From positions 62,001-126,000 of the forward strand of contig JASANC010001479.1 in assembly GCA_030248135.1 (NCBI GenBank): a DNA stretch of 64,000 nt. Reading direction: 5' to 3'. This stretch comes from Theristus sp. LFF4_11 (taxonomy: Eukaryota > Nematoda > Chromadorea > Monhysterida > Xyalidae). Positions 1-10,800 of this stretch are shown piece after piece. Made by a program: the position numbers and the translations under genes. The notes under the pieces are model-generated. The model was not told the DNA's origin and made no database searches. It was given only the letters and a program-made list of their open reading frames with translations. Positions within the stretch are counted from its first letter, which is position 1. Every line of letters starts with the position of its first letter.

Positions 1-506
1 TGGTGGTCTGTGGATTGTGTGTGAAAAACATGCCATAACAACGTAGCAGTTGAGCTGACTTCCATTCGAAATTTTCCCATGACTACATTTCTCAGTAAGA
101 AAAGGTCACGTGCAGTGCCAATTTAAAGTGGTTTTCTTCAGTCGTGTTGTTATAAATCTTGTTTCGAGGCTCCAACTCCGACTGCAATTGTTTAGCATCT
201 TTCCGCGGTATTTTTGCGTGAAATAAAGTTTGTGTAATTCTTCTTCTCAAGTCTTGCCAAGTCAGGTATCCGTTTTCGTATTTCCGTTCACTACGAGGGA
301 CATCAGTCCTTGAACTGATTGTCGTTCAACTCGTATTACTCACATCACTATTATCGGATCGTATTGCAGGCAAAGGCAGCGTGTTTCATAATGGTTTGTG
401 GTGCGCGCGCCGCTATTGCAATTTCCCGATTGCTCAACTGAATCCATCAACACACTGCTCAACAAACGGCGCCACCGCCCGGGGCGGGATCGACCGACCA
501 GTGTCA
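1..506. other. 5' flank or upstream intron of the first gene
   Basis: No gene is recognised here. The reading frame of the first gene stays open upstream to about position 370, just after a possible 3' splice site (TTGCAG, ending at 369). Part of this stretch may therefore be an intron or 5' UTR, and the first coding exon may begin before the ATG at 507. No convincing core promoter was seen. Confidence 0.4.
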
Positions 507-3500
507 ATGTTCCCGTTCGCGACGCCGTTCCCACCGCCTCCCGGCGGCGTCGCGCGTCGCCGGCGTCTGCACGCGCGTCGTCATCGCAACGGCAGCGGCG
601 GCGGCGCTCAACGTGTGCCTTCGTCACGTTCATCCGTCTCGCTCGGCAGCACCGCATCAGCGCCGCCCGGCTGTATCGCCGGTCAATGGGTCGGTCGGCT
701 GCGCGTGAAGACCGCCATCAGCGGCGTCAGTCTGCAAGTACTCGACGCCTCAACATCGGCGTTCAATTCTCGCGAGGCGCTCGACAAACTCACCGAACTG
801 GCCGTCGACACGTCGGCGGCGTGTTATGAGCAAACCGCCACTGCCTCCGCCTCATCGCCCGCCGCTGCATTGCCGCGAAGCGAGTCGTCGCCGTCGCCCG
901 GAGCGGGCGCCCCCTCGCCGCCGAAAAAGCCGGCAGCAGCACGACCCGTCTTCAATCCGCCGTACGCTTGCGACACAACTGAGGAGCTGTATAAATTGCC
1001 GGGCGAGCGTATTACGACCACCGCTACTGCTGTTGCCGCTCATGCGCCGCAACAAAGCAACGGCGTTATCGATCGAATTACGACCGCAGCGACGGAAATT
1101 GCGGTCAGTCAGGCTGTGATTAAGCGACGCGTCGAGTTTGGCGCGGCGACCGTAATTGAAGACAGACAGACTGCTAATGGTGTGCTGGGTGGTGGTGGTG
1201 GTGGTGGTCGTGTCAGGCACTCACCCGTAAAGACCACAGCACAGCCGTTGTCGCCGTCGAGCGCTGTCAGTCCAGCCACTAGCAGACGGACGCCGTCGCC
1301 GCAAATTACATCACCGTCGAAAACAAAGACCACCGCAAAGACGCACCGAGAGAAAGCGCAAAAGAACGGCGCACTGCCGACGGGCGACGGCGCTAACGAG
1401 GAACTACCAGCGCCGCCCGCACCCACCGCGATGCAATCAGCGCAACGACGAATCTTCGAGCCGTCGCCGGCCATGCTCGAGTTGTTTCCAATCACGAGCG
1501 CAACGGAGGCGCACTTCACTCGCGTCTCGCACACGGAGCTCGCTGATGCGAACGTGTTCAGACGCGTGAACGTGCTGGAACGCGAGGCGACCGGCGACTC
1601 GCCACCGGTGGTGCCCTCGACCTCGACCGCGATCATGTCCAAGTCGTACGAATCGGCGGCGGGCGCCTGTTTCCAGTCGGTGCCCGACCACGACGCCGCC
1701 GCCGCTCGGGCGTCCGCTGCAGGCCATTGGGCGCGCGACTCGCGTCTGAGCACACAGGCGAGCTTCGACGTTGTGCCGACGTACGACGACGAGACGCCGG
1801 TCGGCGGCAGAAGGGGGCAGCGAGCCGATGAAGCCGCGTGCGGATCGAGAGACGGCCGCCAACTGCAACGCCAACAAGGCAGCGGCACCGTGGACACGGA
1901 CGATTCGGCGGTCGGCGCCACGCCCGAGTCGAGTCCGGCGCGTTCCGGACGAACGCAGCCGCGCGCGTCGCCGAAACGCGTCGTTCAACCGACGCCGTCG
2001 GCGAAGGAGGTGATCAAGGGCTGGAAACGACAGCAGGTGGGCGTTGCTGCTACGATTCGGCTGTGAGATGAAGGTTCACTTGTGATTGTCAGGTCCTTTC
2101 TTGAAAAACGGTCCCCGCGAAACGTAACTTACGTTTTTTTTTTAAAAAATTGGCCGCCGTCTTCTCATGTCTTACGATATTATGCGTCCGTTGTTTGGAA
2201 CGTGCTATGCGCTATAAACTGGGAAAGCTGATTCATATCCATCATCATGGCGTTTCACAGTATTGCTGCGTCATTCAGTGCATGTTGCTCTTGTGATCAT
2301 AAACCACACGCATGCCACGCTTCTCTGTCTCTCGTGTTTTCCGTTTTACGTTTTGCCTTTTATGAGTCGATCGTATTCTTGACTTCTATCACAAACCGAC
2401 CAGGCTGTAGATGGCTGTTTGTAAGCTTCTTGTCCCACCCCTGCCTATTCTCGGTTACGTTTTCGTTCACGCGATGCACCGAATGAGGAAGAAATCTTGA
2501 AGCCAGAGTTACATCTTTTTCAAACTAAAGCTGAGCGACCAACGTCTGTAAGAACTGAGAGTCAAAAGCGTTTTGCGCGTTTGAATGTGGCACGCATTGG
2601 TGTCGGTGTGTGTATGGTGTGGGACCCTGGTGGACGCCTATAGATGCAACAACCAATGCTCATGTGTACTCTAAACACGACACAACCCATAAATAGTCTC
2701 AGCTCGCATATCAGTTTTAGGCTGGGTTGGGCGCAAGCAAACGCAAAAACGCGTGAAACGGGCGGCCAATGAACAAAATGCAATTTTCGTTGCGCGCAAA
2801 CTGCGTCGAGCGCTACTGTACGCCGCGTTTGTTTGTTGTTAGTGAGTTTTCGAAGCGAAATTTATGCGTTATAGTTTTTTTTCGCGACTGGGTGGTACTC
2901 AGTTGGATCGACGCAAAAGGCCAGTCGTCAGAGACAGAGCGAGTAGTGAAGTGAGTAGTGCTGGTGTAACAGTTTTCTCGGGCGAGTCGAAATCATCTTG
3001 CGCCGGTAGAAAACAAGAAGATAAACTATAGCGATATAGTGCGTTTCTGCTGACCGCATGCTTTGTTTATTTTATTTTATTCACACTTTCAAAGCCTTGT
3101 GCACCAACAGAACTCTGAACCAGCAAAGTTTCTATCGGTGCCCTAAGGGCTCCTGCCCCTCGCACGCAAGCCCCTCGCAACTCTCAGAAAAGTTCTGTGG
3201 GTAAATAAGTCGTGCAGTGCAGTGCATCAGCGTCCCAGCGAGCCTTCTCGTTCTGGAGGTGGTCGAAAAACATCGCTCACGTCACGTTACGTCCTGGCTG
3301 GCTAAAAATGGCAGAAACCGTTTTTTTCAAATCCAGGGGAAAACCTGGTACTAAATATTGGAGAGCTTGAAATAAACGGAGCAATTATTTCGGTTAGAAA
3401 ACAAGGTTTTTGTGCAAAAACAGTAAATTTAAACAGGAAATGTCAAGATGAGATAAATGTATCTCTGCAAGTTGGGCGTGGTCGCTGTCCATTTCATTCT

Positions 3501-5858
3501 CCCGCAACATTGATTTCTTGCAAAACTAGAGCAAACACGTCACATTGAAAATTTTGAAAAAAACGAAAAAACCTGGAAAAAATCGTTTTTCAGGTTTTTT
3601 AGGTAACAAAATTTGTCTGGGGATAACGAAAAAAACGGGATTTTTTCCTGTTGCCAGCCCTATGGCAGGCTGTTGCTAGCTTTGGTGCGACAACTTTTCG
3701 CAAAGAACAACAACAACAACACTAAACCGTCGCCGCGCGTATTGCAGAAAGCGTCGACCAGCACCGACGCGTCACTCGGCGGCACTTCCGGCGCAACCTC
3801 GGGCGTCTGCGGCAGCAGCGTAGCGTTCGGCTCAACGTCCGCAGCGCCTATCGATCGTCATTCGTATCAGCGGGTACCGGGCGTCGACGGCGCAGGCGGT
3901 TTTGGAGGTGCATTTATGACGCAGTCGTTTTCTATTCATTCATTCTGTTTTTAGAGTTTAGACCAATTTGAAGATCGACCAAAGTGTCGTGATTGATCAG
4001 GCGGTGGCATTTCTTGAACCCAGCGAGGTTGCTGAGTTCTGTAAAGTCCCAGTCGATAGACAATGCACTAGATTTTGTATTGATTCACTACTGGTGCACA
4101 GTCACTAGTTAAAAGCAAACACAGGTGCTTGTGCGTGTGTCTGTTTGTGACTGTGCAACATTACTGTGTTATAAACGAGTGCACTGTTTTTAGTGAGATC
4201 AGTACTTTGACGTTTGACACAAAAAGTGTTGACACAAAACGTAGTTTCTCCGTTTTTTCAGGTGGCGGCGGTGTCGGCGTTGTCTCTGCGAGCAGCCCAT
4301 TGTCTGTCGTCCCCATCGCTCCCGACCGTTTATCGTCCTCCGGTCGCCCGAGTCCCTCGTCGTCTGCATTGACACCCCCGGTCAAGGCGGCGCTTCTCAA
4401 TCGATCCGGTCAGTTCATTCCATTCCATTCCATTTTATTTCGCGAAAAAGCAGGAACTCCGAGAAAACTGTATGAACAGCATGTAGTTCGGTTACCCAAC
4501 TCTTTGATTCTATTGCATAGTCAGTCAGTTGTATAGTCAGTTTAGTTTCTTTCTCTCTGAATCGGAATTCTTTTACGCCCGAAGTTTTATCGGATCAGCA
4601 AGCGTTGGGTGACTGACTGTCCATGAAATCGAGTTCGACCAACTACAAGAATAAAATTGAACAGCAGTGGGATCAAGAGGAAAGACTGTCTGTTCCGCAA
4701 CGAAATTCTCAACCAACCCAGCAATTCTGCCATCTCTAGCCATTGTGCCACTTCACAATGACATTGGCCGTGAGGCTTACAAATAAAAAAACTAAATGTG
4801 AAAATTGAATTGACACAAAAGAGAGACCCCCATGCAGGTATCTCGCCGTCGTCGCTGAGCGCGGATCGACCGAGCCGGCCGGCCTCGCTAGTCGGCTCCT
4901 CCAACTCCCCCGATCACCGATCGTCCGTGGACGCCGTCGTCGGCCGCATTAGTGGTGGTGGCACGATTCGAGACTCACTGTCGCTCGCAAGCACCATAGA
5001 CGACGCCAGTCGATTTGGTGACGACACGATGGAACGGGCGCAGGTCATTGCTGGGCTCGCCGCAGAGCCGTGGAGCGATGTGAGTGTTTTTTTGGCATTT
5101 GGTTTTTTTAGTTTGAGTTTTGGCGGGGAGTGATGTGAGTGCCTTTGGCATCTGGTTGTTTTAGTTTGAGTTTTGGCGGGGAGTGATGTGAGTGCCTTTG
5201 GCATCTGGTTGTTTTAGTTTGAGTTTTGGAGGGGAGTGATGTGAGTGTCTTTGGCATTTGGTTGTTTAGTTTGAATTTTTAAAGTTGCTCTTTTGGCAGA
5301 AGACTGTAATCTGGTTTTGCGTAGTAATTTTTGTGTTGTTTGTTCTTCTCACAGTTCGGTGCTAGGTGTGCGGTGTGATGGTACATGCGTGCCAGTGTAT
5401 TTGTTTTTTTTAATCTCTCCAAGATTTATGTTTCACTTTTTTCTTTTTTTTTATGCTATACAGAGACTGAGCATTGCAAGATTGTGGTTTGTAGAAAGCG
5501 AACTGTTTTCGCAAAGCGAACGACTGAACGCATTTTCGCACAACGTTCGCGGGAGCCCGTTTTCAATCAGATGAAAAGGGGAAATAAACTAAGCGCACTC
5601 CGTTTCGATTCATGTTTCGTATGTCGGATAAGGATTGATTGTGAGTGGTGGCTGCGAAAGCGTCGGCATTTTAGCGCGTGTGTTATAATGAAAGACACCG
5701 TCTCTTTTTGTGAAAAAAAACGGAAAACCGCGTTTTTTTCCGCAAACAATGACAAGAAAGCGCAGTCACACGACGATGGAACTATGCGAATCTGTTATTA
5801 TGTATTTTCTTATTATTTTTCCTTGCAGATGACATGCGATTTTCTAGATCGACAATGA
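507..5858 (+). CDS. Ser/Pro/Ala-rich, probably disordered protein; function unknown
   Basis: Five exons join in frame: 507-2036, 3658-3907, 4262-4408, 4838-5079 and 5829-5858, giving 732 codons and a TGA stop at 5856-5858. Donors and acceptors are GT/AG and the phases match at every junction (0, 1, 1, 0). The protein is low in complexity: Pro- and Arg-rich near the start, then Ala/Ser/Thr/Pro tracts, a Gly run near residue 230, an Asn run at the start of exon 2, and many SP/TP sites that could be phosphorylated. No catalytic or membrane domain was seen and I do not recognise the family. The ATG at 507 is the first in the frame, but the frame is open from about 370, so upstream coding exons are possible. 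The last exon is tiny (nine codons plus stop); skipping it would extend the gene. GC content is much higher than in the flanking introns, which supports coding. It ends about 2 kb before the UNC-33-like gene and could conceivably be an alternative 5' part of it, but the in-frame stop argues against that. Confidence 0.6.
4416..4491. repeat. Dispersed repeat ending in a GGAATG-type tail
   Basis: About 76 bp lying just after the exon 3 donor of the first gene. The same sequence occurs inverted at 11879-11956, where it reads ...TTTCGCGAAATAAAATGG followed by GGAATG repeats. A related 3' end (GCGAAATAAAATGAATGAAT) lies near 34384. A fixed 3' end followed by a short variable microsatellite suggests a retroposed, SINE-like family. 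Confidence 0.5.
5077..5275 (+). repeat. Four tandem copies of an exon 4/donor junction (53-55 bp)
   Basis: The junction GAT|GTGAGTG at the end of exon 4 recurs at 5132, 5185 and 5238, each time followed by a TTTGGCAT...GTTTGAGTTTTGG block. The array begins exactly at the real 5' splice site, so every unit carries a donor-like sequence. Confidence 0.8.
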
Positions 5859-7813
5859 ATAGAGTGCGAGCAAGCACATGGGAATGTTGCGACGGATTTG
5901 TTGCGATGCGCCAAGTCTTCGATCGAAGAAATCAATTTTACGATATATTTTTTTTGTGTCGCGTAAATCAATCACCACAAAAATCGCAAAAACAAGAACC
6001 ACAAAACCACCGCAAAAATGAAAAGAGAAAATATTGATGCAAATCGAATCCTGGTTCAAAGGAAAGTCGTTGTTTGTCTCTTAAGCTGAGCCTCAAGAAG
6101 TCTCCTAGCTTCAGTGTAGAATGAAGGTCGCAGAAAAATGTTTTCGGCGTAGAAGTGTAGTTAGGTAGGGTTTGCGGTTACACCAATAATACCCAACCAA
6201 GTTAACAAATGTCGTCGTGGTTTTCTTGCTGAGATGCTTCGTTTAGCGCTTTGCAGCAAATTGGTGCCAGATATGAGTGTGTGTGTCTGATTATTCCCGA
6301 CGACTTAAATTCAGACGTATTTTCAGTATGTACCGGGATCCTTTGCCTTGCTGTCGTTGCCGTGCTTCGTCTGCTATTATGCGTTAGCTAACTAATCCCG
6401 GACCCAAGGACGGAACAAAACTGCTTGGTTTGCATCATTTCATGAGTCATTTCGTGTGTTTATTACGAGTTACGAGTGGTGAAGTTCGCGGTGTTCCATG
6501 CGTTTTTTTTCTCTTCATTGCGACGTGTAGTCAAGCCATGGATTGCTGCAAGTTGCGTTATTGTTCCTTTCTTGTTTCTCTGCACTCTAGACTGACTCAA
6601 CTTGAATGTACTTTTTTGTTTTTGGTGGCCGCTCGTTTTTCATTCGACAAAAATTTCTGTATCATTATGATGTATCATGTCGTGACCATTGTTTTTGCGG
6701 CTGGGACTGATACGCAGCAACCCGCCATGAGTTAGGTTGTGTTTTTAGCTGAATGATAATTGGTTGCGAAATCATTCGCGCAACAATGGTGCTGAGAAAA
6801 AGAGATGTATCGAGCGCGAAACATGAGTTTTACAATGCCATTCCGCAACGTCAATTTCAGTTTATTTTAGAAAAAAATAATCAGAATCCTTCCAATACAA
6901 GCCCCGTCTCGTTTCAATTCATTTCCGTTGCCGTCGCGTCGCTGTTAGTCAAACGAATTTCGCTTACTGCAGATCAGATACACAACGCATTTTGGGTGTT
7001 GGCGGTATATAAAATTGTGTTTTTTTCTCTGTAAGCTCTATTTTCCATTTCACAATTTTCACCTCTTTGTCAGGTATGCCATGCGCAGTGCATTGCGCAG
7101 AGCTCATGTTTTCATTTTCATGTTTTTGACAACACTTGGTTCGATCGTTTGATGCGATTTTTTTATCACTTGACTACTCGCTGCGCGCAAAATTTTCGAA
7201 AAGTTTACTTTGCAACTTGAACTTTCCGGGGTGTGCGTGTTTCAGTTCGGTCACTGATGATTGTGTTTATTTATATTCGTCTCGTCTCATATATCTCCAT
7301 CAATATGTCCTACCGGAGTTCGGCAAACAACGCTTTTTGTCATCATTTTGTCTGAAAAATGTTTTTTTCGCTGAAAACAAAACCTTGACTCGATAACGCT
7401 AGCGATGGTATTAACTCAGACAGCAAAGTCAGCGATTATTCTCTCCGTGTCCGTGTGTGCTTGCTTGTTACTGTTATCCCGTTTTGTTCATTAATTTTAG
7501 AATGGTTAATTTCCAAGCATTCTACAGTTGATCTCAAGACTTTCGCCTGCATTGCAACCCTGGAGAAGCCTCTGTCGGCTAAACCGATAAAAACGACCGA
7601 TAATTCTCCATGAGAGACCACTGAAACAACACAGTCGCAAAGTTGTGCGCGGTTCTTCTAGCTTAAAAATGCATTAAAAACAACCAAGTTCAAGGGAAGC
7701 GACTAACCGCTAATCGATCCGTCTCCGCACCGCTCGCGTCCAAACAACAAAGCACAACAGCAACGAAGGGACGCGTTTATTGTTTGCGCACACAAAAAGC
7801 CACCAACACACAC
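5859..7813. other. Intergenic spacer
   Basis: About 2 kb of AT-rich sequence holding the 3' UTR of the first gene and the upstream region of the UNC-33-like gene. The open frames here are short and have no recognisable content. No clear polyadenylation signal or promoter could be picked out by eye. Confidence 0.4.
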
Positions 7814-10800
7814 ATGATACCATTCTCGCTCGTTAGCCAACAAGCGTCGCCCGGTCAAGTGCGTCGCGGTCGCAAGCGTCACGGACGTATCCCGCCGCGA
7901 TGTAGTCTCGTCCGAGGCACCGCCGTCAGTCATCAGTCGCTGGTCGCTGACAACAGCGGCCCGATGATGCGCGCACTGTCGAGCGCAAGTCGCGCCGGCA
8001 GTTACGTCCTGGTGGCGTCAGTTAGCGCCGCCGTCAGCTGCTCCAGTCTGTTGCCGCTGGAAGACGCTGCTGATGACGGTGTCACTATTGACAGACGGGC
8101 GTATGCAAACAAGCTTAACGATGCACTGGTGGATACAGTGCTGCGGAGCGATGCAAACGACTGCAATGATGGCGTTGTGCCTGGTGTGGCAGAACAAACA
8201 CGCCCGTTTGACGCCAATAGCAGAGTTGCCGAGGAAATACTACCAGCCGATGGTCTTAGGAACGGAGTGACTGCTGACACAACGCATAGTATTCTGGTAA
8301 ACGCAAGCGAGACTACTCATGAAAAATGCAACGGTTTTTCGTCTGTGTCGACGTTAACTAGCGAAGAGCAGTCAGACTCGGACCTAATATCGACAACGGC
8401 CAGGCGATGCTACTGTTGCTGCCCGAATAAGGCTGCTGAAGTGGTTTTATTGCCGGAAGATTCGAGAGCGAGTTGTGAGAAGCAGAAGAAATTGACGAAC
8501 ACTCGCAACGAATCACGCTGGTGGTGGGACAGCTCGCATCGAACGGCGACATCGGAATACGCGCGTTCGTTTTCGCCTTACGCATCGTCGTCGGCAAGAA
8601 ACTCAGGAATGCCGAAATTCGGACCGCCCGTGCCTACGGAGGTATAGCGGGTTTGTGTGTGTGTGTTTTTTCACAAAACGTCGAGGTTGAGTGAGATGAA
8701 TTTTGTGCAAGTTTTATTGCCGATTTGAATGCATCGATTAGTGGTTACGCCACTTTTATAGTGCTAGTATACGTAGTTGATGTGGGTCCAGATGCGTGTG
8801 CTGTGAAATGTCGCAATTTCTGGCGATCTGTGATGGAATAATGCTTTGTGTGTGATGGTGGGATATTGAATAAAAGTGTGTCCGTTTGATGTGTTAATGG
8901 TGATTAGCAACATGGGTGTGTGTGTTTTATTTTTTTGTCAACCTCTTTCAGGACAGTCCGTCACGCCTGTTGATCAAGGGCGGTCACGTGGTGAACGATG
9001 ACTCGATGTTCATGGCTGATGTTTTGGTCGAGGATGGCATCATAAAGTTGGTGTCGATTTTGGATTTCTGTTTTTGTTGGGCCTACACACTTGTATCCAG
9101 TTTTTCCCTGTCGATTGCTGGTTGTCGTAAAGTTTCACGTAAAGTTTAGAGTCCGCGTTCACTTTCTACACAACCAACTTTTTTGTTCTCAGACATCTCC
9201 CATTTTTGCTTCACAGACAAGTGGCGGCAAACATGCTGACGCCCGCCGGCGCCCGAGTGCTGGACGCTTGCGGCAAGTTCGTCCTACCCGGCGGCATCGA
9301 CACGCAGACGCACATGCAGCACTTTTTCATGGGCGCCACGGCGGTGGACGACTTCGCGATCGGCAGTCGCGCCGCGGTGGCCGGCGGCACCACCACGGTA
9401 CGCTTGGCGCAGTTGTGTTTTGTTGTTGGGCATTTCGGGCGATGTTGTTAGCCAGCACCCAGCAAAACGCACAGAACGCCGTCGAGTAGGGCGCCCATCG
9501 AGTTTTTTCTCTGTCATTAAGTGCCTATACACCTAAGTGGCGGGGCTCGATCCTCCGAACGCACAGACAATAAATAGTCTTAACTAGGGTTGGTAAAAAA
9601 CCGGTTTTTTATATTGCCAGAAAAAAAACGGTTTCTTTTCCGTTTTAAAACCGTTTTAAAACCATAAAAAACCGAATGCTTGCCAGCTCCTAAACTTTCC
9701 AGAACTTGGCATCTTGAACTCAAAATAGGAAATACATCAATGAGTGATTTTGAGCAGCGTAAAATGTTGAGCAGTTCAGTTCGACACAGTTCACTGCACC
9801 GTTTGTTCAAAAATATAATTTTACATTTTATCAATCAAACGAAGAATTGTGATTTTTGACCACGAAGTTTGAAAATTTTTAAGGTAAAAAACCGCTTCTT
9901 TTTTTTAAGGAAAAAAAACTGGAAAAAAACGGTTTTAAAACGGAAAAGAAACCGTTTTTTTTCCTGTGCCAACCCTAGTCTTAACGCGCTACCACCAGGC
10001 CACGAGGGTGAAAAAGACCATGATGGTGACATTAAGAATGTGCTGTTGCATTTTGTAAATTTTTTTTGTGGAACACAAGTTCGTTTTTGTAAACTTCGTT
10101 CCGTGTGTGAACTTCTGAATTCTTCCTTTGTTAGCCAAAAGCAGAGAACACCGTCCGATCAGATCGAAGACGAAAAAGCAGAAAGTCACATCATAATTCC
10201 GTTGAACTGCCGTCAGATCATCGACGTGGTGCACCCGAACGCCGGCGAGTCGGTCGTGGGCGCGTACGATCGGTGGCGTGCCGCGGCCGACCACAAGGTC
10301 TGCTGTGAGTACGCGCTCAGTGTGCTCGTGCCCGCGTGGACGCCAGCAACGCCAGCCGAAATGATGGTGCTCGCGAAGGAGAAAGGTCGCTTGTGGTGCC
10401 TTTGTTCTCATTTCATTCGGTGCTTGGCCGGCGCTCTTTCTAGTACTGCCACTCAATTCGTTTGCAGGCGTCGACAAAAAAAACTCAGTGTCCATTGCTT
10501 GATGCGGTAATTCGAAACTGCTTGCCCAAGTGACTTTGTCGAGTCGCCAGCGACACGGGTCACTTCAATAAATTTGAATTCCTGCGTCACATTTGAAATT
10601 TCGTTCCAATCTATGAGCGCATTACGTGGCAGAACCTTAAGAAAACATAGTATATGGACATATATATTGAACACTTTTTGAAAAGAAAGACAGACCAGCA
10701 CAGCCAGAGAGAGCCATCTAAAACTGAATCTTGCCTTGGAGCATGTGTTTCGCTCTCCACTCTCCGTCATTTCGAAATTTGTCGAAAAGAGTCCAGTGAT

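Noticed and set aside
1109..1921. 270-codon minus-strand open frame in the first gene
   Set aside because: GC-rich shadow of the plus-strand exon, with no splice support.
7814..8641. Last exon of the gene at 507-5858
   Set aside because: The exon at 5829-5858 provides an in-phase stop, and 7814-8641 joins the CRMP domain in phase; a shared long isoform cannot be wholly excluded without cDNA.
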